A stretch of DNA of 64,000 nucleotides. It comes from Iris pallida. Its lineage: Eukaryota > Streptophyta > Magnoliopsida > Asparagales > Iridaceae. Made by a program: the position numbers and the translations under genes. The DNA lies in assembly GCA_029216955.1 (NCBI GenBank), contig JANAVB010029819.1, positions 33,078,709-33,142,708 on the forward strand, written 5' to 3'. This document shows, in pieces, positions 11,067-24,356 of the stretch (its first letter is position 1; the number at the start of each line of letters is the position of its first letter). The notes under the pieces are model-generated. The model worked only from the letters and a program-made list of their open reading frames with translations. It was not told where the DNA came from and made no database searches.

Positions 11067-11079
11067 TGGTATCACAGCC
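11067..11079 (+). promoter_or_regulatory. Primer binding site, degraded iMet type
   Basis: TGGTATCACAGCC begins two bases after the LTR end. It is close to the TGGTATCAGAGC primer site, with one internal change. Confidence 0.75.
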
Positions 11080-11140
11080 CTACAGATCCAGTATTCCAAT
11101 TTTTTTAAAAATGTTGGAATCCTTGTTTTACAAATAAAAA

Positions 11141-12560
11141 TGGTAAAATCTGTCATGCGTGAGGAGTTTGATGCCCTGTCTAGCAACTTAGAAGCCTTGT
11201 CAAGCAAAGTTGATGTCTTGTCTGACAAACTGGACAGAGTACTGGGGTATTTATAAACCAAATCCAACGATGTGGTTGCTATCACGGAAATACCACCTAT
11301 GGCTACGGGAGGAACAAACGCTCGTCTTACTACCAGCCGCCCACAAAAGGTATCATAACTTGCCCACAATAGTTGGTCCCCTCGCAAGGAATATTGCAGA
11401 CAATAATGACGAAGATTCAAGCCTGCAGGGATCCTATTATCAGACCCCTCCCCCCCCCCCACAAACCATATATGCAAACCAACAACGACGGGACCATGCA
11501 TACCAACAACGGGGCCAAGGTGACTATGAAGGAGGAGGTGGTTTCAAAATGAAGATGGATCTTCCCTCTTTTAACGGTCGACTACACATTGAAGACTTCC
11601 TAGATTGGCTCCCAGAAGTATATTGCTTCTTCGACATCCTCGAAGAGAGGCAGGTTCACCTCGTTGCCTATAGACTCAAGAGAGGCGCCTCTGCTTGGTG
11701 GGAACAACTCGAGCACATACGTTAGAGAGTTGGTAAAGCTCTTGTACGGAGTTGGTCCAAGATGCAACGATTGCTGCGACAAAGATTTCTACCTCTGGAT
11801 TATCAACAGATTCTCTACCGTTGATATCAAAATTGTACATAAGGTGCACGACCTGTAGCTGACTACAATGAAGAATTCTTTAGACATGTACGAGACGGAT
11901 CTCCAATAGGAGACCCGTTATCTTGGAGGACTAAGGCAAGACATCCATGATCAATTCTACCTACAGAATATATACACACTCAGCGAAGCAATCACCTTAG
12001 CAGAGAAGGTGGAACAATAAGTTGAGAAGTTCAATAGTCTACAAAACTACTTCGATGCTAACAACCGTGGACCAACAACAAAGGATGATTGGACACAAAG
12101 CTATTCCAACAAGACAAAGGACCGTCAAATCCTAATTCTCTTTAGGCAACTACTACTAGCCAAAAAGATTGAAGAACCACTCTAGTGCCACAATGACTTC
12201 TGAACCCGATGCAAGGTCAAAGACAAGTTATGTGACATTATTATTGACAACAGATGTACAGAAAACATTTTTTCAAGAGCAATGGTAGAGAAGGTGAGAC
12301 TGGCCAAAGAAGCATGACTACATACAAGATTGGCTGGAATCAACAGGGCCACAACATGGTCGTCTTTGAAGTTTGTCGCATACCTTTTTTCAATCGAAAA
12401 GTCCTACAAAGACGAAGCCATATTCGATATTGTCGACATGGACTCTTGTCACATCATACTCGGTCGACCATAGAAATTTGACAAAAATGTCACATATCAG
12501 GGAAGAGACAACACATATTTCTTCCTTCAAGATGGATGATGCCTCACTCTCCATCCATTA
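11141..12560 (+). pseudogene. Gypsy gag and protease remnant
   Basis: It starts at ATG 11141 (MVKSVMREEFDALSSNLEAL, a short coiled-coil lead). The conserved gag core is at 11540-11720 (FKMKMDLPSFNGRLHIEDFL, then YRLKRGASAWWEQL), followed by RQRFLPLDYQQILYR and FFRHVRDGSPIGD-type text (11770-11930) in shifting frames. Protease sequence is at 12230-12560: DNRCTENIFSRAMVEKV in place of the D-S/T-G motif, then SYKDEAIFDIVDMDSCHIIL and GRP. The sequence then passes directly to the polypurine tract and 3' LTR. Frameshifts and stops abolish a continuous product. Confidence 0.82.
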
Positions 12561-12695
12561 GTACCAGACGATATTCCTAATACCAGTCCACAATAACAAA
12601 AGGCTGTTATGATTGTTGACGATCGAGAAGTTGCAAGTGGCCATGAGAAACAAAAAAAACTCAGGGACGGGTTCTCTTAAAGTAGGGGAGACTGA

Positions 12696-13199
12696 TGTAA
12701 CATGGTCTCCAAATCCTTCTATTATTTTTTTCCTTTCTTTTTCTTTTATTTTTTAGCTTTATCTTTTTTATAAAGTTGTTAAGAATATTATTTCTTTTGT
12801 GACTCTTATTTTGACTTTATTTTTATTAGAATAGGCTTTATCTTTATTTGATTAGGATTAGATTTTATTTTTATTAAGATCAGGTTATCATAAAATTCCT
12901 ATAAATAGGAACCTTCTATATGCAATTGGCGAATAACTTTTAATCAATAAAATTCTTCTTTAACTTCTGAGATTTGTTCTCTTTTCCTCTTGGTCGTGGA
13001 TTCGGCTGTTCCGTAGATTCGGAAGCCCCTTGTTTGAGGTTTTCAAGCAACATTCGTACGGACCCCTCACAAGGCCATCCGTCGGAGTTAGGCACCGCTT
13101 CACTCTCACCAAGCAATAGTGGTACAGTTATCATCGTCACCGATCAACTTGGCCATTGCCAAGCACGAAGGTAAGCTTGTTCCGCTATCCCGCTGTGCA
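12696..13199 (+). repeat. 3' LTR of the gag-PR element
   Basis: It starts TGTAACATGG and ends GCTGTGCA, a canonical TG...CA pair. It is immediately followed by the CATGA duplication and aligns with the 5' LTR. Confidence 0.88.
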
Positions 13200-13204
13200 C
13201 ATGA

Positions 13205-14425
13205 CAAGTTGAAGCTTGAAATAAGAAGATGAAGATAGTGATATACTCCAAAGTATCTCTTCTTGATTTAGTGAGTCCAATGTTCAAAAAAGAACTCGAG
13301 AAAGAGTCATATTCAATTATGGAGTATAATATGGGGAAACTACCCCCTATATAGAAGAACAACCAAGAACATGCGAAAACCAACCCAGCAAGTTCGAAAA
13401 CCCATGTTTGACTAGTTTTATTTGTAGTAAGCCATGCATAGCTAACCAAACAGTGTTTTAACATTAGGATATTTTACTTATTTAGTCTAGGTTAGATATT
13501 TCTTTTGTTTTCATATATGTAAGGTTATATATAAGTATCTCTTGGATATAGGATTGCGTTCATAGACTCCGGTAACTAATGTAGATCAAGTGCTAAGTAT
13601 GAACTTAATTTTTGAGTACTGAGAGGAAGAAGAAGGAGATTAGAAGAGGGAGGATACACAACCTAATTTATGGCACACAACCAACAATTTCATTTCAAAT
13701 ATTAACTACTACTTATCATTCATGATTGAGTCCTTAAATAAACTCAATTCGGCAGAAAGAAAAAGTACACTAATAACCAAAAAATTGCACGATTTGATAT
13801 GATCATAATTCTTCAATTTTGGATACATATTATTTGATTTGCTATATCCCTTACATGACCTCGCATAACAACTCAAAAGGTAAAAAAGTATCGATTCTTT
13901 TTCATGCTCGATCCATGTTCAAATTACAATTTGTACAAAAAGCTTTCTTATATGATTTATTTTTCATAGATATAGAAATAGGATCTATGGGGCATACATT
14001 TATAAGTTTTTTTTGTGCAACAACACTTCCTATCCGATAGAAAAAGATTCCATGATCTGAAAAGATCTTACCTGCGATCACAAATCCCAAGTTTGTCTAT
14101 GAAGAGCTTATTTAAGTGTATTAGTTTCTATAATTGATTTCTTCTATGTAATACTAAGTGATTGCTATATCAAATAAGTATTCAAAAACTACTATAAAGT
14201 AAAAATTTCTTAATCAAAAGTTTTGTACAAAGAAACAACTTATTTTGGGATTGAAAATTCTAGATTGAGAAGGCCTGCCCTTAGCTCTACTGGACCATTC
14301 TTAGGTTTCAGGGTTAGCTTCGAAATTAACTAGTACATTTGAAAATGGACATCGTATGAGTAAGTTATGCACATTTTAGTGGGTAGTGTTGGAAGACTAC
14401 TTGTGACATATTTTGGTACGATCTA
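13205..14425. other. Unassigned AT-rich segment
   Basis: About 1.2 kb with no supported gene. A 73-codon plus frame (13819-14040) has no motif I can name. I considered organellar DNA for 13740-14130 because of its composition but could not match it to any plastid gene. Confidence 0.5.
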
Positions 14426-14429
14426 GTCG

Positions 14430-15577
14430 CTCCCTATAATCAAGCAAAGCAATGACATCTGAATTCAATGTCTTACTAGAAAAAATAGTACTTGGGTCCT
14501 TCCTCCTGGTTCTTAGCAGCATGTCTTTGGTTGCAAATGCATCTTCAAACTTAAACGATGTGTCGATGGGTCCATTGAACGTCACAAAGCTCGTCTAATT
14601 TTTAAAAGATTTCATCAGCAGACTGGCATTAATTTTAATGAGACATTTTGCCCTTTAAGCAAGCCAACTAATGTCCACACTATGCTTAACATTATTGTTT
14701 CTGAGGGATGGCCCATACACCAACTTGATGTCAAGAATGTCTTTGTCTAATATGAAATAGTCTACACGAGTCAACGAGTCAACTGCATGGTTTTACGAAT
14801 TCTACTCATTTTCATCATGTATGTCTTCTATGGAAAGCCCTCAAACCTAGTTTACCTCAACAGTTTTATTCTCTAGTTAGGTTTCATACAAAGTAAGATC
14901 ACTCCCTATTCATCTACTGCTGTCCAGACTTTGTGATTCTACTTTTGCTTCTCTATGTGGATGATATTATTCTGGAAGGTAATACTCCTTCTCTCCTCAC
15001 CTCCTTCATCATCACACTTTGGAATACATAAATTTATGTCGTTCATCATGTGGATGATCAGTTCATAAGTAAAAATCAAGAGATCCTTTAAGAGTTCGAA
15101 GGATCCATTTTGTAGTAATCTGACGCAAGCAGGTCATGATGTCCCAATTCTCGCCTCCACTACTGGTTTGTGCACTTTCTTAAGGTCCAATCTCATCTCT
15201 TGGGCTGCTAATAAATAACCTACAGTCTCTAATAAAAAAGCTGGATACAGCTACCTTCCCCATGTTTGTACATAGACTACTTGGTACCACATCTTCTTGG
15301 TGAACTTAACTTTCCTCCACTCAAACCCATTACTATATTCTGTAACAACCTCAACACAATGAACATGGCCTCCAATCATATCTTCCATTCTCGTACTATA
15401 CATATTGAGCTTGACTACCGATTATCAAGGAAGACTTCTCTCTGGCTCTCATCATGTGCTTTTTGTGTTGTCTCTAGATTAGCTTGCTAATATTTTTGCC
15501 AAATGGCTTCACAAATACTAGTTTACTATGGTGCGGTCCAAACTCGTCTCACCTTGGCTGTCGAGTTTGCGAGAGAG
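14430..15577 (+). pseudogene. Ty1/copia reverse transcriptase-RNase H remnant
   Basis: Plus-strand frames give the copia RT series: a degraded NSMSY/NSTWVLPPG region (near 14470), DGSIERHKARLIFKRFHQ (14560-14620), WPIHQLDVKNVFV (14710-14750), then LLLLYVDDIILEGN (about 14940-14980), which contains the YVDD catalytic box. RNase H follows: LISWAANK (15195), ITIFCNNLNTMNMASN (15330-15380), RTIHIELDY and the tail FTMVRSKLVSPWLSSLRESV (15515-15577). Internal deletions and many stops are present. The integrase and gag are missing. The sequence leads straight into a 3' LTR. Confidence 0.85.
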
Positions 15578-15888
15578 TGTTAAACGTTCGTAATTTATTA
15601 CCATCTTTTAATAATTATTTTTTATTATATATAGTGTGCAAAATAGGTCAATTATTATTTCTAATATATATATAGTTGTACAAAATAGATAAAGACTTGA
15701 TTTTATCTTATTAGATAGATTTATTAAGAGTAATTTTAGCAATCCTTGTATAGTCTTTGTTTATTTTTATACTCTTTGTAATCCCTATATATTGAGGCCT
15801 ACGGTTGGAGAAGAATAAACATAAATTTATCAACTTACATTTGATACTACCATTAACTCCGCATTTCAAAGAGGTATCTTCCGTAACA
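15578..15888 (+). repeat. 3' LTR of the copia remnant
   Basis: It begins TGTTAAACG directly after the purine-rich GCGAGAGAG that follows the RNase H tail, the expected PPT-LTR junction. The end is placed at CTTCCGTAACA by its TG...CA form. There is no second LTR in the window, so the boundary is provisional. Confidence 0.65.
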
Positions 15889-15997
15889 AATTGGCCAATC
15901 TGAACAATACCCTTCCAGAGCTGAGAAGTTGTAGTAAGAGTATGAGATGATAATTCCAGAAAGACAATATAGTCTAGCTGTTTGCCAAGTCCAATAT

Positions 15998-16445
15998 TAC
16001 TACAAAATTACAGCTAATTAGCGACGAAAATATCCATCGCTAAAAGTACTTTTTCGTTGCTATATAGTAATAGCAACGGAATACCAACGGAATGGAGGCA
16101 TCATTAGAGTAATTGTTGCTAAGAAAAATACGTCGACAATCTGCTGCTACAGTGACAACTTATCGACGGATTTGGCGACAATGATTAACCGACGGATTAG
16201 CAACATATGTATTCCGTCGATACACCTTACGACAGTTTTGCGATGGTTTTACAACAAAATTTTGTGAGACCACATTTACAATTTCCAGAAGGTAACTAAT
16301 AAAAAAATTTGTTGGTAAGACGTCTGATACAATTTTGGGTATCAGATAGCACGTTATCGACAAAAATATCCATCCGTAGTACGTCGGTGGCCTACAGTAA
16401 TCCGTCGGTACTCCGTCGCTAGCCAGTCGCTGAGCTTGTCATTAT
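15998..16445. repeat. CACTA terminus and subterminal repeat array
   Basis: After the terminal TACTACAAAATTAC come repeated short boxes: AGCGACGAAAATATCC, AGCAACGGAATACC, CGACGGATTTGGCGAC, CCGACGGATTAGCAAC and CCGTCGGTACTCCGTCGCTAG. Such clusters are the usual transposase-binding subterminal regions of CACTA elements. No coding sequence is seen here. Confidence 0.75.
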
Positions 16446-16629
16446 TTCCAAAAGAATTGGTTCCTGCGATGCTCAAACCTGTCAATATAAATTCAATAGA
16501 AATATACTACTTATTCAATAAACTCAAACACAAATATATATAACATTAAAGGAAATAGACTCAAACACAAATATTTATGCAATCAACTATTTTCTTAAAC
16601 TATGGAGTAAATGATAATGAAAAGTACAT

Positions 16630-17834
16630 TTATACAAATCCCTCATATGATACATAAAGTCCATAAAGTCATACAAACTGATCCACTACAACAAAAAATC
16701 ATACAAAATTCTCCAACATATCAAACCACTGGTAGAGGAGGTAGAGGAGGTGGTGGAGGCGGAGGCTGCTGTCCACGCGCATATAACTGCGTCATCACCA
16801 AACTGATGACCCACTGGAGGTCCTAGGCAGAAACGCCTGGAATAATCGATGCAGAAGGCGGCGTGATAATAGGAGATAGATCAAGATTTGGTGCAGGCAC
16901 CGATGCAGGAGTAGCCGATGCAGGAGGCATTATGGTCAAAACAGGAGCTATTGCAGTGGTATCAATAGGAGTCAGACCATAAGTGCCTAGAACCTGAGTT
17001 ATCTGACTTTGTAGGATCACTAATATCTGTAAAACATGCTCCAAACAATAGGTGCTAGAAGTAATGTCGGATTATGTAGCTACCGGTGGAGGTGGAGGTG
17101 GAGGTAGAGGAGGAGCTATGTCGCCTTTTCCTCTTCTAACGGCTTGTATCAACAAGTCGTTCCTCGTAACCAGTATACGTGGCTGACTAGTCTCAGCTCC
17201 CCCTTCGGCACCCCCCAGCAGTACTCCCTCCCTCATCGACCCGATTCTCTAAAGTCTCACATATCGCTTATATTTATATAGGTAATTAGAGTTAATATTC
17301 GTATTATAGTTTCTATTAAGTATTGTTTTTAGATATTGTAGGTTTTGTCTTTGATTTCTATTTCTAATTAGGGTTATGTTAGGATATTTAGAGTTAGGAC
17401 TAACTATCTAGGTGAAATAAATATATAGTTAATTAAAATGAAGAATATAATTAGATAGCACTAAAAAAACTTATATAGGCTTTGCTCGCCTGATCTACGA
17501 ACTTTCCATCCTTCTTTCGCTTATGAGTACGCTCGAAAACTTTGGGAAAACCGATGGTATTCGGGCCTCCGCCTTTCCTGGCGACCTCCTCACACTGTAA
17601 CAATCAAACAACAATTAGTAACAAAACATTAAAATTAAACAATTAGAAAAAATAACAAATAACAATAATCACCATCTATCGATAATGCTCTAAAATTGGG
17701 ATGTATCCACCCATGTGGTGACCACCCTTAGCACGGGCAGCCTTGCCTTCCCGTACTTAACCTTATAGGCCAGAGTGTCCATCTTCTTCTTGATCTCCTC
17801 CCAAAATTCCTCCTTTAACCACTTCTTGCGATGG
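16630..17834 (-). pseudogene. 3' part of CACTA TNPA/Transposase_24-like gene
   Basis: Minus strand, three blocks. At 17834-17690 there is KEEFWEEIKKKMDTLAYKVK, then a frame change into GGHHMGGYIPILEHYR. At 17597-17470, behind a TTGTTACAG acceptor-like site, there is CEEVARKGGGPNTIGFPKVF, then ERTHKRKKDGKFVD. At 17260-16630 there is MREGVLLGGAEGGAETSQPR, a poly-Pro run, and a Leu-rich helix EHVLQILVILQSQITQVLG followed by a Pro/Ala/Ser tail. The GGHHxGGxIPxxEH and HxRKKDGxFVD motifs are typical of the Transposase_24 family. In-frame stops (for example VAT*SD near 17085) and a frameshift disable it. The upstream part continues at 27623 beyond the inserted LTR element. Confidence 0.7.
17443..17834. 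repeat. Tandem duplication unit A, left portion
   Basis: Matches 29186-29577 base for base with roughly one change per 10-15 bp. Together with 27623-29185 it makes one unit of about 1.95 kb. Confidence 0.85.
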
Positions 17835-20800
17835 TGTAACGCCCCAGTCCCAAAATACGTAGGACTAGGCACATCGACATGCCAGCGGTATACATACGAA
17901 GTATACTCCAATATATAGAAACTTCGTATGAATACATAAGCTGTAAATTGCAGTAGAACCATAATAACTAAATCTCATCCACAATAAAAGAATTAATAGA
18001 TATCAATGCTGGATTGTAATTTGTACAAAAGTTGGGTGGAGACAAAGTCCACTACCAACTATCTCAAATAAAATATATAAGAAGGAATATATGAAATAAC
18101 ATGACGAGCCAAGTACAATCATCTTCGAAAGGATGGAGAAGATCACGGCCCGACTAGAACACCTACGAAAGACAAGAGCACACACCTGATAACCAGATCC
18201 TCAGAGGGACGTAACAAGATACACAAAGAACATGCCATAATAAACTGAATATATAATATGTCACAAACCAAAATAAGTGACAAGACGACAACAAGGTAAT
18301 CTAACCATACTATTGTGTTCATGCAGTTAAGAACAAACCTCCAACGCATGGGTATCTGGCTCAGTAGCAGTAAATCAGGCATGGTCCCATCAGGATACCA
18401 GAGACCTCAAAGCATAACATTCATCGAATGTCAGAGGCCAGCAGTATCAGTAATAGGAAAGTGCATATGGACCCATACGTTAAGGAACTGTTCTTCCCAC
18501 CCAATGTCTAACTGAGTCACATCCATGTCTCATATACCTCTACTAACTGCTAAGTCTCCTAACATGCCTCTATTAGCAGTTAGCCCTAACGCATGCGCAT
18601 GGGGGATCAGCCCACACACAAGAACCTCTACATGCTACTCATCTCACACATCCTCGTGGTACAACAGTGTCAAGGTATATGCGATACACTACAGACGGTA
18701 GTCTCTTAACTCTAAGTCCATATGCAGTCAAAGGATAATAACAAAGTATATCTAATATCACTGAGCAGACAGTAAATCAAGAACAGTAAGAACTGGAATA
18801 ACTGAACAGTGATATGTAATAAAATAAAAACTAAATATAAACAGTATAATGGCAAGGTATCTTGCCTGTGGTGCGAGAAGGGCAAATCCAAGAGTAGCAA
18901 GTGTCAGCACCAAAACTCACAAATCACAGATGACTCCAGACGCTGAAACAAACATCAAAAATGATCTCGGTGAAGAAGATATACCTAGGAAACGCCTGTC
19001 CAAAAGTCAATTTCTGGAACAGGGGCAAAATCGTAATTTCGGATCAAAATGATGTCCGCCGTTGGACCCGCTTTGCACCGAAATGCGTGCCAGAACCTAC
19101 GGTCTCTAAAGTCGTCAAACTACATGTCTACAGATTTTTTTTGACGAGACGAACCCAACGGTATGTCCAATTTTGGATTCCGGTGGGCTGTGCACAAAAT
19201 CACCCGTTTAGTGGGATTGTGGGCCCGCCAAAATAGCGTCCCGATCAACGGTCTCAGAATCGGACCAAACTTGGCTCACAGGACCAGAAAAATATTTCGA
19301 GTCCAATGGCGCAAGTTTCATCGCGATATGATGAGTGTGCACAAAGTAATTGAGAAATTCCGAAAAGTCCGATACGGAAAAATTTGACGGATACGGGTCA
19401 AATTCGTCGCGCACACGCAACCAATTTGAATTCCGTCAAAGCCCGCACGTCCGCAAAGTCGATACGGACCTTTCGGTACTCTCGATTTGCGTCGGGGTCG
19501 CCCGGTTTGTCGGGACGTACCTCGTACGGGGTGTTTTTCCACTTTTTGAAAATAGAATTTACAGTTTTTCGGAAAAGTTTAACGTCGTGTAACTTTCTAC
19601 ATACTAGATGAAAAGTGAATCCAAAAGATGCGTTACAATCTCGATTAGGTTTTCTTTGACTGAATTCAATTAGTTTTTATGAAAGTTTAATGGACAACGA
19701 GAAAAGTGGCCGACAAGTTGGTGTTTCAAAACAGTTTTTAATATTCAGAAAAGTGGGTTTTTCTCTAACTTCGTCTCGATTTTTCGGGCAATATGGATGG
19801 CCATGTCAAAATCCACCTTGGGAATCTCGAAGAGGGTCAAGTCTACTTTCCAGAACATTTTACGGATTGAAAATCGGAGTTACGAGCAGAAAGTTACGTC
19901 ATCGGGAAGTAGGGTACCTTGAGTGGGAAAACTGCTCCGTGGATGACGAAGGGCTGACTTTCGATGCTCCGTTCGTCGCGCACAAAGCTCCGTCGCTGGT
20001 AAAACGAATTCGTAGGCGAAGAGGGTATGATCAGGCTCAACTTTCGTTTTGGAAGTCTAGAGTTTTGAGGTTTGTAGAGGGAGTTATATATATTACAAGT
20101 TGGAGGAAAACCTAATACTACTACTACTATTACTAATAACCCCTTATGTGTTCCCAATAACCCGACCCCACGTGAACTTGCTGCTGGTGCAGCAAGCATA
20201 GGATAGGGAGGGGCCCGCCCCTTTAAGTGGGTTGACTTTCTTTTTTTTCTTTTTTTTTCTTTTCTTTTTCTTTTTCTTTTTTTTTTTCTTTTTCTTTACT
20301 AAATTTTTTCAAACTTTATAAATATATATATATATCCATAAATACCCAAAAAATCTATTTAAAATTTAAATATCATTTAAAAGTCAACTATCCAATTATT
20401 TAATATATTTGAGCATATCTATATATATATATAAATTCAATCCTTAATAGATCAACTCAAAATAAAAATAGTATTTAAATAGGAAAACATGGTTATTAAA
20501 CCTCCACAAATTTGAAATAAAAGTTTAATATTATCTACTATATATATAATGCATCTAAAATATTTTTTTTTTTACATATATACACAAATTTAAATTGCCA
20601 TAAAAGGCAACAATAATAATACCACATTAATATCAAATAATATTAACAATAATAAAATGTATATTAAATTTTCACAAAATAAATTTAGTAATAATAAAAT
20701 AATAAAAATTGTTCCAACGTGTGAACTTTACCACACACCCTCATCCGGGTCCAGGAACATGTACAATATTGTAAATTATTATTTAATAATAAAATACCAT

Positions 20801-21069
20801 TAATTGTACAAATATTTAAATAATTAGAATTGTACATAAAATTCTAAAATAGTTTAGAAAATATTTTTAAGTACATAAAATATATATACATGGCCACATT
20901 TGGTCACACTACCTGCTTACATGGGCTAAAATTGGTTCGGACCATGTTCGGGCTGAATTGGCCAAACCGGGTCATAAAAAAATAATTAAAACCATAAAAT
21001 TTATAAATTCATTTTTAAGTCTACTAAAATAATAAAAATAATTTTTTTTAAAAAAATAGGGGTTTTACA
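17835..21069 (-). repeat. LTR copy 1 (3' LTR by inferred orientation)
   Basis: 3,235 bp. It includes a GC-richer part (about 18950-20110), a T/C microsatellite (20229-20300) and an AT-rich stretch (20300-21060). Several open frames up to 141 codons occur on both strands, but nothing in them resembles a known protein. Confidence 0.9.
20229..20300. repeat. T/C microsatellite in LTR copy 1
   Basis: An irregular TTTTTC tract. The homologous tract in LTR copy 2 (26763-26850) is longer, so the tract changed length after insertion. Confidence 0.85.
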
Positions 21070-24000
21070 TCCTACCCAACTTACAAAAATTTCGTCCTCG
21101 AAATTTAGGATTAATAGGGTAGTTAGGGTTGAGGAATGGAAAGAGTTCGTCAATACCAAAAATGCAATTAAATTTGGTGGAGGCGATAAAACGGCGTTCA
21201 ATACCACCATGCCGTAGAAAACTGTGGAGTCGATATATACAAAATTATCATGGTTATGGGATTGAATAAGGATCGCTAGTGATGGAAACAAACTTTTGAA
21301 TATCCAATTTAGAAGAACAGTAGAGAAATGAGTAATCCAACTAACATAATTTAGACATTTGGGAGATGTGGTTCCTATAGAGAAACTGGAGACTAATCGC
21401 CTCGATTGAGAGTTTGATTGAAGTGAATGATTAGAATCGCTCTCGAGTGCTCAAGAACATTTGGTAGGGCACGATAATAATTCTAGGGTTGAGAAATGAG
21501 GAGTAGTTAAAGGCGAGGATATAGCCACATGAGTCGGTCGATGGCTATCTACATTTGTGTATAATTAACCGATTGGACAATCAAGGATGATACCTTGAGT
21601 CTATCTTAGCAAGTACAGTGCCTTGTCTTTCCAAAATAAGTAAAGACAAGAACAACCAAGGTTTCAAAGACGGTGTTATATGTTGAGTACGAATTGCGGG
21701 GTTCATAGGCGGCGAAAATAATTCAAAAGAGAATTGCCAAGGCTGTCGCGGATGAGACTCTAAGGCAAGTTTACTATGTCTCCATCCACGTAGAATAATA
21801 TGTGATAAGCAAACCAAAGTACAATAGGTTGATCAGACCATCATGTACCGGTTCTGATTAGACAATATGTTAGTGGGTGCACCCAATAAAATATGTCATG
21901 ATCAAGCTTGATAACGAAATAAGCTTGCAAAACTGAAGCTACGTTAGCAGCATGAGATAGTCAAAATATGAGCAAGGGGGTACTGATGAGGAAAATTTTA
22001 AATAGTCCAAGATCTCTTTTAAAATCAAGTCTTGCCCGAAGTATGGGCCTATACAGTTATCCTGGTGTTTCTTCATTTATGGCTTGGTAAACTAGATAAG
22101 TAGGGTCCTCTGAATTTATAGTCTAAGTGAACTTACCAATGTGGTTCACAAGGAAAAAAAAAAAGTTTGTTAGGTCGTGAGGTATTCTACCCAACTTACA
22201 AGAGTTAAACTAGTAGTGTGATAGGAAACGGGTCAAGCAATCAAAGTAAAGCACAAGGTTAGCATTTAGGGAATTAAGTAGAACAAAATCACATATCGGT
22301 CGAAAGAATTAAGTTGAGATGGAATCCCTATCTGTAGTCAAAATTATATCGGTATCATGGTAAAGATTATAGTTTGGCCACTTTGATTAAAAGGTCATAT
22401 CATAAAAATTGTGTACAAGGAGACGTGTTTTAGTGAGACATTATATATCTACATGAAGGTGGACTTGTCTAGGTCTTACACATAAAATTTGTTGGAAGAA
22501 AAGTCTAGTGTCGTGCTCCAAATATATAAGTCACGGTAGGGGACGCCAGAAGATCAAAAATAGAAAGTGGAAGTTCACGAGATGATAATTAATGCACAAA
22601 ATAAAGAAGATCAAGTTAAAGCATGAGATAAAATTAACGAAAGAATCCAGTAAAAATACTAAGTTAGGGGCACAGTTCTAGAGAGAAGATAGTATCATAA
22701 ATGAATACAGTTAAGGAACAATTAAATTATTATTCAAATTGCAAATGGTTAGAAGGTCGCAATTAAAAGATCTAGAATTGAAGGTAAGTCGAGTAAGTCA
22801 AGGTGAAAATACAGTCACATAGCTGGGTAGATGACTAACAACACTTGTGTATATACTACTATCATGGTCATGAGTGACATGGCAATTTGTGTGGAATACA
22901 CAGTAGGGTTATCTTGGTGCCTAACATTTAAAATTTCAACTCGAGTTTTCTCCAAAAAGTTTCAAAAATAAACCACCAAAATTTTGTATTCACTCCAAGC
23001 CGTTCAATTTCATCAATTTTTTTTTTTTTTTTTTAAATCACTTTCATAAATCTCCAAGCAAAATTTTATCACGTTACTACTAACCTTTTCCAAAACTAAC
23101 GTTTAAATTCAACTATTTAATTCAAGGGTTCATAATTTACAAATCCATAAAAATTTTGCAATCAATCAAAAATTCAACACTCAAATTTTTTTTTTTCAAA
23201 TACTCATGATAAAACTCTTAGCATATTAAAAGCAATCAAAATTTTTTTTTTTAGCTCAATGCTCTTATCAATTTTAACTTCTATTCATACTAAGTCATAC
23301 CAACATGATCAAAACTTTTAAATGGTATCATTATTTGATCAATCAAAGCAACCTTATCACGTTATTACTATATTTTTATTTTATTTCAAAATTTGCGATA
23401 TTAGAAATTCAACGTTAAACTAAATTTTCAAATAATCTTATCAGTAAAAAATCTCTTCTTTTTTTTTTTAAAAACCAAAAATCTAAATAGGTTTGTAAAT
23501 CCTCAATCATAGGACACAATTTAAAATAAAGAAAGATTCTCAAAATCGTTGTAAACCAAAATTTACCATCATTACTTCCACTTAAAATTCAAAATTTACG
23601 AAACACAAAAATCGCAGTCGTACAACTCAATTTAAATAATTTCTACGGCCATTTTTAAAAGATAAGATCATTCTCAAACCAAATTTATAATCGTGCAAAG
23701 GTGTATAACTGTATTCCAATAAATCATAAATATCACAACTCGAAATCAAATCAATTTTATATTTGTTTAAAGATGCATATCTATCACAAAAAACTCATAA
23801 TATCACAACTCGAAAAGCAAATCACTTTTATACTGGTGCTAGGATGTACAACTATAACTCAATAAACCATAAATATCAAATCTCAAAAAGCCAATCTATT
23901 TCTTAAATCAAGTATAAAATTCTATAAATCCTCTAGTGTTTACTATTTAGAAATCTCAAGGTAAAAACCTTCCTTGGTAGTATCCTACTTTACAAATTAC

Positions 24001-24356
24001 TAATCATTAAATCACACCCTTTTTTTTAAAAAAAAAAAAGAAGCCCTTTTAGAGTCCTGAATGTATTCCAATTGCCAATATAACCATTCTAACCATGTGT
24101 TTGACCTACGAGCATATACTAGTATAGTCATCTTCCTAGTTGATACTAAGCACGAAAATAAGAATCAACGGTAGAAAGGAATCAAGCAAGATGCAGTTCA
24201 AGGAGGTCGAACAAGAGTTCGAAATTTGAAGCCAAGGGAAGAGGTCAAGCTGTATGGATGAGATTCCCAGATTCTAATCCTATGTTGCAGGCTCACATCG
24301 GTACAATTACGTAACCGAAGTGACAAACTGGACCTGCATGGGCCACCACAAAAACA
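21070..24356 (-). other. Noncoding interior of the LARD-like element
   Basis: The only protein trace is at 21150-21075 on the minus strand (STLTTLLILNFEDEIFVSWV), which resembles the extreme C-terminus of chromovirus polyproteins next to the polypurine tract. The rest, especially 22920-24010, is AT-rich with A and T runs and no frame above 78 codons. I see no convincing primer binding site next to 24357, where the 5' LTR should end. Confidence 0.75.

Larger units (their letters stand above)
10558..13199 (+). mobile_element. Non-autonomous Ty3/gypsy element (gag-PR only), two LTRs
   Basis: LTRs of about 505 bp (10558-11064 and 12696-13199) flank 1.63 kb of interior. A perfect 5-bp duplication CATGA lies outside (10553-10557 and 13200-13204). 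A primer site follows the left LTR, and a purine tract (AAAGTAGGGGAGAC) precedes the right LTR. The interior has gag and a protease remnant but no RT, RNase H or integrase, so replication would have needed a helper. The LTR copies differ noticeably (several changes per 50 bp by eye), so the insertion is old. Confidence 0.9.

Noticed and set aside
13740..14130. Possible plastid-derived insert
   Set aside because: The composition and short frames suggested it, but I could not match any stretch to a plastid gene.
18315..18515. 66-codon frame repeated at 24842-25042
   Set aside because: Again the same position in two LTRs; no domain and no independent evidence of coding.
19690..20115. A 141-codon frame, with a near copy at 26217-26636, as a conserved gene
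   Set aside because: Both lie at the same place in the two LTRs of one element, so the conservation is a by-product of LTR duplication. No motif is recognised, and other strands and frames there are equally open.
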